From assembly GCA_021741355.1 (NCBI GenBank), contig JAIOXZ010000018.1:1-64000 (forward strand): 64,000 bases of DNA, in the 5' to 3' direction. The notes below the pieces were generated by a model. That model worked only from the letters and a program-made list of their open reading frames with translations. It did no database searches and was not told the DNA's origin. Positions 25,321 to 33,546 of the stretch are shown here, in pieces (the first letter of the stretch is position 1; the number at the start of each line of letters is the position of its first letter). Source of the DNA: Caulobacter sp. (GTDB lineage: Bacteria > Pseudomonadota > Alphaproteobacteria > Caulobacterales > Caulobacteraceae). The position numbers were made by a program, and so were the translations under genes.

Positions 25321-26505
25321 CTACGCCTTCTTCGGGCGTGTCCATCCCTCGGCGAGCTTCTCCAGGACTTTCTCGAACCAGGAGTCATACCAGTACCAAG
25401 TGTTGGCGATGGACACTCCGTAACCCTTTCCCGGGACCCGTGCGTCCAGCTGCTGTGCTAGAACCGTGTGGTCATAGATACCAAAGCGCGGGTGCCCGGC
25501 CGCCTTGGCCCGCGCCACTATTTGCGAAGGCAGGTACTTGGGCCGCTCCATTTCCTTGAGGAGCACCTTCTCAACCGCCTCGGCCTCGGGCGATCCCGGC
25601 TTAACAAACTCGATCGAGTGATCGGCCTTGCTGGCCTTGCCCGTCACTTTCGGCACGAACGCGACACGAAAGCGAAACCTTGGATCGGCCTGCTCCTCCT
25701 CGGTCAGTGCGTTGTGGAAATTGTCCATCGCAGTCGCGATGTGCTGAGGCAGGTCAGTACCGAGCAGATTGGCGCGCTGGCTCGGGTCGAACGTCACGAA
25801 CTGCAATGCGATGGGAAGCCGCTTCTCAAGCGCGTATTCCCGCCCGAACAGATTCTTGAGCGCTTCGTTGAAGTTGATGCAGCATGCTTGAAGCTTTGCA
25901 CTGAGCGCTTCGTCGACGCGGCTCGTCGAGCGGTGCTCGATTTCGTGCCTGATCTCCAAGAGAAACTTGAGATTGTTTACCACCGGCGGGTCAAGCGGAT
26001 TGGCACCCGTCGAGATGCACTGCCCGAGCTCCCAGTACTTCTCCGCCCCCTCGGGCGTCAGCTGGACGACGCCGTTCCTTCGGTACCGATAGTCGACACC
26101 CTCCCTTTTGAAATACGCATGCAGGAGGTAGGTCCAAGCTATGACCGCGGTGACGATGAACAGCTCGGCGCGGAAATAGAGCCCGCCACTGTTAAAGGTT
26201 AGGACGGCGGCGGTCATGGCCTCTCGCGCCTTAATCAGGAGCTCGTCACCCTGCAGATGCAATCCCGTCCCCGGATCGACGTTAGGCCAAGCATCGAGGA
26301 AGGCGTCGAGCTCGAGATCGGTAGCCTGCTTGATTGTCTTGTGCTTGGCCCCGTCCCGGATCTCCGAGATACGCGCATGGTTGATCGATCGTGTAGGGCG
26401 CGAGAAGTAGGCTTGGACGTCTTGGGGGACAAAGTTGCGCCCCAGCATCGCCCTAACGATCGCCACTTCCCATTTCTCAAGCGTGTTTCCGGGTCGTCTC
26501 GCCAT
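25321..26505 (-). CDS. DUF3644-domain protein with HEPN-like Rx4H motif
   Basis: 394-aa protein. Residues 1-75 look like a DNA-binding head with RSINHARISEIRDG (39-52). The DUF3644 core runs from about 86 (ELLIKAREAMTAAVLTFN) through FRAELFIVTAVIAWTYLLHAYF to the motif FLLEIRHEIEHRS, where Arg186 and His191 match the Rx4-6H motif of HEPN ribonucleases. A C-terminal domain (about 270-390, YDHTVLAQQLDARVPGKGYG) is unassigned. Related proteins are often seen in bacterial defence islands. ATG 26505 has AGGGGA upstream. G+C is low (about 57% by hand count at 25801-25860). Function not established. Confidence 0.65.
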   Translation of the reverse strand: MARRPGNTLEKWEVAIVRAMLGRNFVPQDVQAYFSRPTRSINHARISEIRDGAKHKTIKQATDLELDAFLDAWPNVDPGTGLHLQGDELLIKAREAMTAAVLTFNSGGLYFRAELFIVTAVIAWTYLLHAYFKREGVDYRYRRNGVVQLTPEGAEKYWELGQCISTGANPLDPPVVNNLKFLLEIRHEIEHRSTSRVDEALSAKLQACCINFNEALKNLFGREYALEKRLPIALQFVTFDPSQRANLLGTDLPQHIATAMDNFHNALTEEEQADPRFRFRVAFVPKVTGKASKADHSIEFVKPGSPEAEAVEKVLLKEMERPKYLPSQIVARAKAAGHPRFGIYDHTVLAQQLDARVPGKGYGVSIANTWYWYDSWFEKVLEKLAEGWTRPKKA

Positions 26506-26523
26506 GCATCCCCTAGCTCAACA

Positions 26524-26742
26524 TCACAATGAGTTCTGGACGGCGTAGGCGGCCTTTAGCTCGCGGAAGGCGGCGTCGGACTCCGCCAGGTCGGCGCCGG
26601 AATGGACGGAGTCGCTGTCGTCGTCCGGATACCAGCCGGGAACCTCGACCACGCGCGTCATCGAGCCGAACCTGACCGTCTGCGCACGCAGGCCGCGCCG
26701 CAGGTTCTTGCCGGTCTCGGGGTGGATGCGCGTCTCGCTCAT
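26524..26742 (-). CDS. MqsA-like antitoxin N-terminal-domain protein, short form
   Basis: 72-aa protein resembling the dimer-forming/toxin-facing part of some MqsA/YgiT antitoxins: HPETGKNLRRGLRAQTVRFGSMTRVVEVPGWYPDDD followed by SVHSGADLAESDAAFRELKAAYA. It lacks the CxxC zinc ligands and the C-terminal helix-turn-helix of full-length MqsA, so it is either a stand-alone variant or a remnant. ATG 26742 is chosen over an upstream in-frame codon at 26757. It is the first gene of the minus-strand set leading into DUF3644 and RES, with 18 bases to the next start. Confidence 0.5.
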   Translation of the reverse strand: MSETRIHPETGKNLRRGLRAQTVRFGSMTRVVEVPGWYPDDDSDSVHSGADLAESDAAFRELKAAYAVQNSL

Positions 26743-26820
26743 GGGCTCACGATACACCTTGAAGGTGCATTCGCCAGTCCCCCACCACCCCCTTCATCTC
26801 TTGCCGAGACGATCGCCGGG

Positions 26821-26897
26821 CGATCCGGGTTGCTCAAGGGTGGCCCTGCGGGCCATCGCCTCCGGCGACGCGAAGCGCCCTTGACCAACCCGGATCG
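26821..26897. repeat. Long inverted repeat, 20-bp arms with one mismatch
   Basis: The arm 26821-26840 pairs with 26878-26897 with a single mismatch around a 37-base centre, which itself holds TGGCCCTGCGGGCCA and CGCCTCCGGCG mini-palindromes. It flanks the island on the right side. Palindromic intergenic elements of this kind recur throughout the window. Confidence 0.75.
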
Positions 26898-27536
26898 TCC
26901 GGCAGGCTGGCCTGCATGAGATCGAAGGGTTCCCATCCTCTCCGCTCGCGGGGAGGGGGACCGCTCGGAGAGCGGTGGAGGGGCGGCGCAGGCGACTGAC
27001 GTCGCCCCGCTGGGAGCGCCCGATCCTGGAGGAGGCGGCGCTGCCCCCTCCGACCTCGCTCCGCGAGGCCACCTCCCCCTCGCCGTGCTCCGGGGAGGAT
27101 GCGGGAAGCGAGACTCCCGATACCAATACTCCGGGGACAAAGCGGGACATTCCGGCCCCTCGCGAGACATTCCCCGCCCGCCGACGCGCGAACTGCTCCC
27201 CGGTGTCCCGGGCGGGGTTAAACTTGACGGATGAGACCGCTCGCCGCGCCCCGCAAGCCCTGCTCCGCAAGGGATCGCCTCCGGCCCCCGCCCCGCCGGG
27301 CGGCGGCGTCGGCCGGGCTGCGGGCGGCGATTACCCCCGCATCGGGCACCACGGCGAAAAACGCGGCGGCCTTCGCGATACAGGCGAGACACCCACTTTC
27401 CCCCGCCGGGGTGGCTTTTCCACAGGTTTGGCTGTATGAGCCGCGCCTCACATCTTCCGAAACGCTGATACACGCCCTCGCCAACGCGAGCCGACCGGGC
27501 GCCCACTGCGTTTTCGCCCCGTCAGGAACGACCCGA
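26898..27536. other. Gene-free stretch before the helicase
   Basis: This stretch carries G/C-rich palindromic fragments (for example CTCGCGGGGAGGGGG and CCGCTCGGAGAGCGG near 26945-26980, and CCTCGCTCCGCGAGG near 27055) similar to the dispersed intergenic elements. An open frame continuous with the helicase begins at 27231 but encodes only low-complexity Arg/Pro/Ala sequence, so I regard it as leader. The helicase promoter probably lies near 27410-27530. Confidence 0.4.
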
Positions 27537-29837
27537 ATGCCCTTCCCCTCCGTGAACGCGGCGATTGACCGCGCCCTTGTCGACCAGGGCTACCTGGAAC
27601 CGACCCCCGTCCAGCTGGCCGTGCTGGAGGCCGAGGCCGAAGGGCGCGACCTGCTGGTCTCGGCCCAGACCGGTTCGGGCAAGACCGTCGCCTTCGGCAT
27701 GGCCATGGCGCCGACGCTGCTGGGCGAGGCCGAGCGGTTCGGCGAGTACGGCGCGCCGGTGGCGCTGATCATCGCACCGACCCGCGAACTGGCCCTGCAG
27801 GTCAGCCGCGAGCTGACCTGGCTCTACGCCCGCACCGGCGCGGTGGTGGTCTCCTGCGTCGGCGGCATGGACGCGCGCAGCGAGCAGCGCACGCTGAACC
27901 GCGGCTGCCACATCGTGGTCGGCACGCCCGGCCGTCTGCGCGATCACCTCGAGCGCGGCCATCTCGACCTGTCGTCGCTGAAGGTCGCGGTGCTCGACGA
28001 GGCAGACGAGATGCTCGACCTGGGCTTCCGCGAGGACCTGGAGTTCATCCTCGAGGCCACCCCGGCGGAGCGCCGCACCCTGCTGTTCTCGGCGACCATC
28101 GCCAAGGACATCGCCACCCTGGCCAAGACCTTCCAGCGCGACGCGGTGCGCATCGACACCACCACCCGCAACGCCCCGCACGGCGACATCGAGTATCGCG
28201 CCATCCGCATCGCGCCGAACGAGATCGAGCATGCGGTGGTCAACGTTCTGCGCCACTTCGACGCCGGCGGGGCGCTGGTGTTCTGCGCCACGCGCGACGC
28301 GGTGCGCCACCTGCATTCCAGCCTGCGCGAGCGCGGCTTCGAGGTCGTCGGCCTGTCGGGCGAGATGGGCCAGCGGGAGCGCAACGACGCCCTGCAGTCC
28401 CTGCGCGACCGCCGCGCCCGCGTCTGCGTCGCCACCGACGTCGCCGCCCGCGGCCTCGACCTGCCGGACCTGGGCCTGGTGATCCACGCCGACCTGCCGG
28501 TCAACAAGGCCGCCCTGCTGCACCGTTCGGGCCGCACGGGCCGGGCCGGCAAGAAGGGCGTGTCCGTCCTGCTGGTGCCCTACACCCGTCGCCGCAAGGC
28601 CGAGATGCTGATCGGTAACGCCGGCGTCGAAGCCGTCTGGAGCGGTCCGCCCAGCGCCGAGGAAATCCGCGCCGGCGATACCGTCCGCATGCTGAACGAC
28701 CCGACCCTGACCGAGGCGCCGTCGGAGGAGGACCTGACCCTCGCCCGCACCCTGATGGAGGGGAAGTCGGCCGAGGAGATCGCCACCGCCCTGGTGCGGA
28801 TGTACCGCGCCCGCCTGCCGGAGCCGGAAGACCTGTTCGACGGCGGCGACCGCAACGCCGGCCGTCCCGAGCGCGCGCCGCGTGAGTTCGACGACGGCGG
28901 CGAGCGCGGCGCCCGCGACCACGGCGAGTTCGCCGACGCGTCCTGGTTCCGCCTGTCGATCGGCCGCAGCAAGTACGCCGATCCCAAGTGGATCCTGCCG
29001 CTGATCTGCCGTCTGGGTCATGTGACCAAGAAGGACATCGGCCAGATCCGCATCTTCGACAACGAGACCAAGTTCCAGATCTCCGAAGAGATGAGCCCGC
29101 GCTTCGCCGAGGCGATCAAGGCCACGGCCGCCGAGGACATCAAGGTCACGCCCTCGACCATGCCGACCTCGAAGGATTTCGGCCCGAAGAAGCGCGACGC
29201 CGCCCCGCGCGGTGATCGTCCGGACCGTGGCCCCCGCCCCGAGCGCGCCGAGCGTCCGGAGTGGAAGGACCGTCCGGAAAGGCCGGCGTTCGCCGAGCGG
29301 GCGCCTCGCCCGGACAAGCCCGCCTATGCCGAACGGGCGCCGCGCCCTGACAAGCCGGCCTACGCCGACCGCGTGCCCCGCGCCGACGCCCCCGCGCGTG
29401 AGTCCTCGCCCTATGTGAAGCCGCGCGTCGCCCGCGAGGACCGCCCGGCCGCGCCGGCGAAGCCCAAGCGCGAGTATGACCGTCCGCGCGACGCCGCCCC
29501 CGCCCCCTATCGTCCCGAGGCGACCTCCGACCGTCCGGCGTTCAAGAAGCCGCGCGCCAGCGACAGCAAGGGTCCGCGCGAGTCGGTGCCCTACACTCCG
29601 GCCGGCGCGTTGACCGACAAGCCGCCGTTCAAGAAGAAGCGCCCCTTCGAGGGTGGCCCGCGCACCGACAGCTTCAGGAAGACCGACGGCGCCCCGGCGG
29701 CCCGCGGCGCCTTCAAGCCCGGCGGCGACTTCAAGGGCGGCAAGAGCAAGCCCTTCAAGGCCGGCGTCGAAAGCTCGTTCAAGGGCCCCAAGAAGCCCTT
29801 CAAGCCCAAGAACAAGGGCAACGACTGGAAGCCCTAG
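27537..29837 (+). CDS. DEAD-box RNA helicase with DbpA-type RNA-binding domain and long basic tail
   Basis: 766-aa helicase. Domain 1 has the Q motif (EPTPVQ), motif I AQTGSGKT (43-50), PTRELALQ, TPGRL, DEAD and SAT; domain 2 has the ARGLDLPD and HRSGRTGRAGKKG motifs. A DbpA-like domain follows (about 455-540: ASWFRLSIGRSKYADPKWILPLICRLG). The last 220 residues are basic, proline-rich and repetitive, with near-perfect copies of an ERAPRPDKPAYA unit. Such enzymes remodel rRNA during 50S assembly or act in cold adaptation. ATG 27537 is chosen, with AGGA ten bases upstream. Confidence 0.85.
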   Translation: MPFPSVNAAIDRALVDQGYLEPTPVQLAVLEAEAEGRDLLVSAQTGSGKTVAFGMAMAPTLLGEAERFGEYGAPVALIIAPTRELALQVSRELTWLYARTGAVVVSCVGGMDARSEQRTLNRGCHIVVGTPGRLRDHLERGHLDLSSLKVAVLDEADEMLDLGFREDLEFILEATPAERRTLLFSATIAKDIATLAKTFQRDAVRIDTTTRNAPHGDIEYRAIRIAPNEIEHAVVNVLRHFDAGGALVFCATRDAVRHLHSSLRERGFEVVGLSGEMGQRERNDALQSLRDRRARVCVATDVAARGLDLPDLGLVIHADLPVNKAALLHRSGRTGRAGKKGVSVLLVPYTRRRKAEMLIGNAGVEAVWSGPPSAEEIRAGDTVRMLNDPTLTEAPSEEDLTLARTLMEGKSAEEIATALVRMYRARLPEPEDLFDGGDRNAGRPERAPREFDDGGERGARDHGEFADASWFRLSIGRSKYADPKWILPLICRLGHVTKKDIGQIRIFDNETKFQISEEMSPRFAEAIKATAAEDIKVTPSTMPTSKDFGPKKRDAAPRGDRPDRGPRPERAERPEWKDRPERPAFAERAPRPDKPAYAERAPRPDKPAYADRVPRADAPARESSPYVKPRVAREDRPAAPAKPKREYDRPRDAAPAPYRPEATSDRPAFKKPRASDSKGPRESVPYTPAGALTDKPPFKKKRPFEGGPRTDSFRKTDGAPAARGAFKPGGDFKGGKSKPFKAGVESSFKGPKKPFKPKNKGNDWKP

Positions 29838-30208
29838 AGCGTCACATACAGCTCTGACTCGATGACCCACTGGCCGGTGACCTTGCGCCAGACGGCGAGG
29901 TAGGTCCCGGAAAGGGCCGGCGCCCCGCGCCAGGTCGCGACCCAGCGGCCGGCCTCGGCGGCGCGGGCCTCGTCCTGGTCCAGCTCGACCGAGGCCGTCG
30001 TCCGCTCATAGGTCACGAAGTCCGGATCAGCGAACTGCGCCGCGAACGCCTCGAGCACCGCCGGCGCGCCCGACAGCACCGAGCCGTCGCCCGCGATCAG
30101 CGTGATCGCCGGGTGCAGGAACGGCCTGAGCCGCGCCGCGTCGTGGCTGGCAATCAGCCTGTTGGTCAGTTTGCGCCGCGCCCGGATGGCGTCGGCGGCG
30201 GCGGTCAG
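29834..30208 (-). CDS. NTF2-like (SnoaL) protein with probable CTG start
   Basis: The NTF2-like sequence begins at about LTAAADAIRARRKLTNRLIASHD and runs to SELYVTL, 124 residues. In this frame there is no ATG, GTG or TTG early enough; the only early candidate is CTG at 30208, which overlaps the TGA of the upstream DUF6481 gene in a CTGA junction. A GTG at 30079 would remove the first third of the domain. Small NTF2-like proteins bind or convert hydrophobic ligands; the role here is unknown. The stop overlaps the helicase stop region by four bases. Confidence 0.55.
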   Translation of the reverse strand: MTAAADAIRARRKLTNRLIASHDAARLRPFLHPAITLIAGDGSVLSGAPAVLEAFAAQFADPDFVTYERTTASVELDQDEARAAEAGRWVATWRGAPALSGTYLAVWRKVTGQWVIESELYVTL

Positions 30209-30585
30209 CGGCCCATCCGTTTGGCTTCGCGCTTGGCGCGTGCCTCGGCCTTGGCTTCAGCCTTGCGGGCCTTGCGCTCGTCGCGCTTGAGCGCCAGCTG
30301 GGCGTCGGCGTCGTTGAGCAGGGCCAGGCGGCGCTCTTCGGCGGCGGCGGCATCGGCCAGGCGCTTCGCCTCGGCCTTCGCTTCAGCCGCCTTCCGCGCC
30401 TCTTCCTTGGCCAGTTCGCGCGCGGCGCGGGCGGCCTCGCGCTCGGCGGCCAGTCGCTCTTCGCGGTGGACGAAGTTGGGATCGACGACGGCGGGCTTGG
30501 GCTTGAACTTGGCCAGCATGGCCTTCTTGGCGTCCGCCGCGGCCTGTTGGCGCTCGGCGAAGGTCGGTTGTTTCAGCAGACTCAT
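30205..30585 (-). CDS. DUF6481-family highly charged helical protein
   Basis: 126-aa protein of Lys/Ala/Glu/Arg composition that opens with MSLLKQPTFAERQQAAADAKKAML and KFKPKPAVVDPNF, the DUF6481 pattern, and continues as one long charged helix (about 45-125). It probably forms a single alpha-helix or coiled coil. Function unknown. It overlaps the NTF2-like gene by four bases and is the promoter-proximal gene of that pair. Confidence 0.75.
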   Translation of the reverse strand: MSLLKQPTFAERQQAAADAKKAMLAKFKPKPAVVDPNFVHREERLAAEREAARAARELAKEEARKAAEAKAEAKRLADAAAAEERRLALLNDADAQLALKRDERKARKAEAKAEARAKREAKRMGR

Positions 30586-30707
30586 AGCGTCTTTCAGCGA
30601 TTTTTCACGGGCGCTTAAAAGCGAAGAATCGGCGGCGAGGCAAGCCCGGTTTCGCGCCTTCGCGACGCTGTGTGGTAGAACGACCGCACCCGAAACGGAG
30701 GTTCTCC

Positions 30708-31100
30708 ATGACGCCCGCCCCGATCAAGCAATGGCACGCCTACCTGGACACGCTCGACGCGGCGACGCTCAAGGACCTGCTGACCGAGGACGTGGTGTTC
30801 GAGTCACCGGTGGTCCACACGCCGCAGGCCGGTCGGGCGATCACCATGAAATACCTGCTGGGCGCCGCGGCGGTGCTCAACAACGACAGCTTCCACTACG
30901 AGAACGAGTGGTACTCGGACACCGGCGCGGTGCTCGAGTTCGTCACCGTCATCGACGGCATCAAGGTCAACGGCGTCGACATCATCCACTGGAACGACGC
31001 CGGCAAGATCGACCACTTCAAGGTCATGGTCCGCCCTCTGAAGGCGATCAACATGGTCCACGGGAAGATGGGCGAGATGCTTCAGAGCATGGCCGGCTAG
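30708..31100 (+). CDS. NTF2-like (SnoaL) protein
   Basis: 130-aa NTF2-fold protein: IKQWHAYLDTLDAATLKDLLTEDVVFESPVVHTP followed by FHYENEWYSDTGAVLEFVTVIDGIKVNGVDIIHWNDAGKIDHFKVMVRP, the cone-shaped ligand pocket pattern. ATG 30708 has GGAGG seven bases upstream. Substrate unknown. It is divergent from the DUF6481 gene and converges on a GNAT gene with a four-base overlap of stops. Confidence 0.75.
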   Translation: MTPAPIKQWHAYLDTLDAATLKDLLTEDVVFESPVVHTPQAGRAITMKYLLGAAAVLNNDSFHYENEWYSDTGAVLEFVTVIDGIKVNGVDIIHWNDAGKIDHFKVMVRPLKAINMVHGKMGEMLQSMAG

Positions 31101-31552
31101 AGCGCCAGCGCCATCCAGACGTCGCATCGCGCGTAGGGCGTGTCCTGCCTGGGCAGGTCGACGAAACCCATCGCGCGGTAGAGGCCCAGCGCCGGCGCCA
31201 GCGCGCTGTTGGTTTCCAGATAGAGCCGGGGCGCTCCAAGGCTGCTCGCCCGTTCGATACAGGCGCGCATCAGATCGCGGCCGAGCCCCGTACCGCGCGC
31301 GGCTTCCGACACGGTCATCTTGATCACCTCGAAGCCGCCGTCCGCCATCGCCTTGAGGCCGACACAGCCGATCGCCGCGCCATCGTCGTCCTCGGCGATC
31401 AAGATGTGGCCGCCGGGCGCGATCACCTTGCCCACCGGATCGCCCAGCACCTCGGCGTCCGCCGCTTCGATGGCGAAGTGCTGCGAGATCCAGGCCTCGT
31501 TGAGCGTCTTCCAGGCCGGCGCGTGACGGGGTTCGAAATCGACGATGCGCAT
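31097..31552 (-). CDS. GNAT-family N-acetyltransferase
   Basis: 151-aa GNAT enzyme: WKTLNEAWISQHF near 14, ILIAEDDDGAAIGCVGL near 50, the beta4-alpha3 acetyl-CoA site MTVSEAARGTGLGRDLM near 80 (motif A RGTGLG) and LETNSALAPALGLYRAMGF near 115. The YEV-like opening resembles small-molecule or antibiotic-type acetyltransferases. ATG 31552. A 98-base palindromic element lies upstream and separates it from the divergent aminotransferase. Confidence 0.8.
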   Translation of the reverse strand: MRIVDFEPRHAPAWKTLNEAWISQHFAIEAADAEVLGDPVGKVIAPGGHILIAEDDDGAAIGCVGLKAMADGGFEVIKMTVSEAARGTGLGRDLMRACIERASSLGAPRLYLETNSALAPALGLYRAMGFVDLPRQDTPYARCDVWMALAL

Positions 31553-31570
31553 TCGCTCAGCATAGGGAAT

Positions 31571-31668
31571 CCGCTCATCCCGGCGAAGGCCGGGACCCAG
31601 GCTTTTTTCTGACAGAGCGGCGTTGCGAGGTAAAATACCTGGGTCCCGGCCTTCGCCGGGATGAGCGG
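31571..31668. repeat. Perfect 31-bp inverted repeat
   Basis: Arm 31571-31601 is an exact reverse complement of 31638-31668, with 36 bases between. The arm contains the CATCCCGGCGAAGGCCGGGA core known from dispersed repeats of Caulobacter- and Sphingomonas-type genomes. It touches the ribosome site of the aminotransferase gene and lies in the divergent promoter region. Confidence 0.9.
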
Positions 31669-31675
31669 AGAGAAA

Positions 31676-32839
31676 ATGGTTCATCCCGTCTACGCCGATC
31701 TGCCGACGACGATCTTCGAGGTGATGAGCGGCCTCGCCCGGGAGACCGGCGCGATCAACCTCGGCCAGGGCTTCCCGGATGACCCGGGGCCTGAAGCCGT
31801 GCGGCGACGCGCGGCCGAGGAGGTGGTGGGCGGCTACAACCAGTATCCACCGATGCGCGGTCTGCCCGAGCTGCGCAGGGCGGCGGCCGATCACTATGCG
31901 CGGTTCCAGGGGCTCGACCTGGACTGGCAGACCGAGGTGACGGTGACCTCCGGCGCGACCGAGGCCCTTGCCGCGGCCTTCCTCAGCCTGATCTCGCCTG
32001 GCGACGAGGTGGTGCTGTTCCAGCCGCTGTACGACGCCTACACGCCGATGATCCGCCGCGCCGGCGGCGTGCCGGTGCTGGCCCGGCTGGAACCGCCGCA
32101 CTGGCGCATCACCCGCGAGATGCTCGACGCGGTCTTCACGCCACGCACGCGGATGGTCGTCCTGAACAATCCGGTGAACCCGGCGGCGGTGATCTTCCCG
32201 GACGATCAGCTGGCCCTGCTGGCGGACTACTGCGTGGCGCACGACGCCATCGCGGTCAGCGACGAGGTCTGGGAGCAGATCACCTTCGACGGGCGGGTGT
32301 TCCGTTCCCTGATGAGTTTCCCCGGCATGCGCGAGCGGTCGGTGAAGATCGGCTCGGCGGGCAAGATGTTCGCCCTGACCGGCTGGAAGGTCGGCTTCCT
32401 TTGCGCCGCGCCCGCCCTGACGAAGGGGCTGGCCGGAGCCCACCAGTTCCTGACCTTCACCACCCCGCCTCCGTTGCAGGCCGCCGTGGCCTGGGGGCTG
32501 GATAACTGCGCCGACTGGTTCGCCGCGATGCCCGGCGCGCTGCAGGCGTCACGGGACCGCCTGGCGGCGGGCCTGACCCGCGAGGGTTTCAGGGTGTTGC
32601 CGGCGGCGGGGACCTATTTCCTCAACGTCGATCTGGCGGCGTCAGGGGTGGCGGAGGCCGATCACGCCTTCTGCCTGCGGGCGGTGATGGACCACGGCGT
32701 CGCCGCAATCCCGGTGTCAGCCTTCTATGAACAGGACGCCCCGACCCACATCATCCGCCTGTGCTTCGCCAAGCGCGACGAGACGCTGGACGCGGGGGTC
32801 GAGCGGCTGGCGGCGGCGCGGATTGCCTCTATGGCGTGA
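31676..32839 (+). CDS. PLP-dependent class I/II aminotransferase
   Basis: 387-aa fold-type I aminotransferase. Features are NLGQGFPDDPGPEAVR near 28, YNQYPPMRGLPELRRA near 55, the NNPVNPAAVIF segment with the pyridoxal-contacting Asn, SDEVWEQITFDG, and the Schiff-base Lys in SAGKMFALTGWKVG. The sequence is closest in style to methionine/kynurenine aminotransferase (YbdL/KAT) proteins, so transamination of methionine or aromatic amino acids is the likely reaction. ATG 31676 (GGAGAG upstream) is preferred over ATG 31661, which lies inside the inverted repeat. Confidence 0.82.
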   Translation: MVHPVYADLPTTIFEVMSGLARETGAINLGQGFPDDPGPEAVRRRAAEEVVGGYNQYPPMRGLPELRRAAADHYARFQGLDLDWQTEVTVTSGATEALAAAFLSLISPGDEVVLFQPLYDAYTPMIRRAGGVPVLARLEPPHWRITREMLDAVFTPRTRMVVLNNPVNPAAVIFPDDQLALLADYCVAHDAIAVSDEVWEQITFDGRVFRSLMSFPGMRERSVKIGSAGKMFALTGWKVGFLCAAPALTKGLAGAHQFLTFTTPPPLQAAVAWGLDNCADWFAAMPGALQASRDRLAAGLTREGFRVLPAAGTYFLNVDLAASGVAEADHAFCLRAVMDHGVAAIPVSAFYEQDAPTHIIRLCFAKRDETLDAGVERLAAARIASMA

Positions 32840-32878
32840 TTTTGCTATCATCACCGCAACCTTCGGGAGATTCCGGTG

Positions 32879-33118
32879 ATGGCGAACCTTCACGTCCGAA
32901 ATCTCGACGACGACCTGGTTGAAAGACTGAAGGTTCGCGCCGCCGAGAACGGCCGCTCGGTAGAGGCGGAGCACCGCGAAATTCTCCGGCGAGCGCTGGA
33001 AGACACCCGGGGTCTCAGCTTCGAGGAAATCTCCGCCAGGCTTCGGGCCGAGACAGCCGGCCGAAAACACACGCCGTCAGAGGTGCTGCAGCGGGAAGGC
33101 CGCGACGAGGCCCGGTGA
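32879..33118 (+). CDS. FitA-like ribbon-helix-helix antitoxin
   Basis: 79-aa antitoxin. The N-terminal Arc/MetJ-type fold is seen in ANLHVRNLDDDLVERLKVRAAENGRSVEAEHREILRRAL, the FitA/StbC signature. The C-terminal part (SFEEISARLRAETAGRKHTPSE) is the toxin-wrapping tail. ATG 32879 has GGGAG eight bases upstream. It overlaps the PIN toxin gene by four bases (GTGA), a typical type II arrangement, and should autoregulate the pair. Confidence 0.88.
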   Translation: MANLHVRNLDDDLVERLKVRAAENGRSVEAEHREILRRALEDTRGLSFEEISARLRAETAGRKHTPSEVLQREGRDEAR

Positions 33119-33546
33119 CCTGCCTCGTCGTGGACGCCAGCGTAGCGATCAAGTGGGTCTACTCTGAAGACGAGTCAGACTTGGCGGCGGCGTTGTTGAT
33201 CCATGAGCTACGGGCGCCAGACCTGCTGACCAGCGAATGCGCGAATATTCTCTGGAAAAAGACTCTCCGGGGCGACCTGGATTTCGATGCGGCCTTGCGC
33301 AGCACCGTTGCCCTGCAACGCGCTGCTGTGACGCTTGTGCCGATGCCCAGACTCTCGCTCCTGGCGCTGGAACTGGCGATTCGCCTCGGTCATCCAGCCT
33401 ACGATTGCTTTTACCTGGCCTTGGCCGCGTTGGATGATCATCCCTTCGCCACGGCCGACCTCAGTCTTGTCCGCAAGCTGCGGGCGGCGAAATTCCGAGA
33501 GGCTGAAGTCATGACCCTCGCCGAGGCCGCCGCCCTGCCCGCATAG
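33115..33546 (+). CDS. VapC/FitB-like PIN-domain toxin
   Basis: 143-aa PIN-domain ribonuclease. The acidic metal site is Asp7 (VVDASVAIKW), Glu41 (TSECANILW), Asp97 (AYDCFYLALA) and Asp115 (TADLSL). It starts with GTG inside the antitoxin stop. Toxins of this class cleave specific tRNAs or rRNA and stop translation when the antitoxin is degraded. The stop is directly adjacent to the convergent ArsR-type regulator. Confidence 0.88.
   Translation: MTCLVVDASVAIKWVYSEDESDLAAALLIHELRAPDLLTSECANILWKKTLRGDLDFDAALRSTVALQRAAVTLVPMPRLSLLALELAIRLGHPAYDCFYLALAALDDHPFATADLSLVRKLRAAKFREAEVMTLAEAAALPA

Noticed and set aside
26524-26742. Full MqsRA toxin-antitoxin system
   Set aside because: No MqsR-like toxin is adjacent, and the antitoxin-like protein lacks zinc ligands and the HTH.
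27231-27536. 102-residue N-terminal extension of the helicase
   Set aside because: Arg/Pro/Ala low-complexity sequence with no domain; the helicase fold begins at the ATG at 27537.
27522-29870. 782-codon open frame antisense to the DEAD-box helicase
   Set aside because: Shadow frame produced by codon bias; the sense strand has all helicase motifs.
31661-31675. Upstream ATG for the aminotransferase
   Set aside because: It lies inside the right arm of the dispersed inverted repeat and has no ribosome site; ATG 31676 has GGAGAG.
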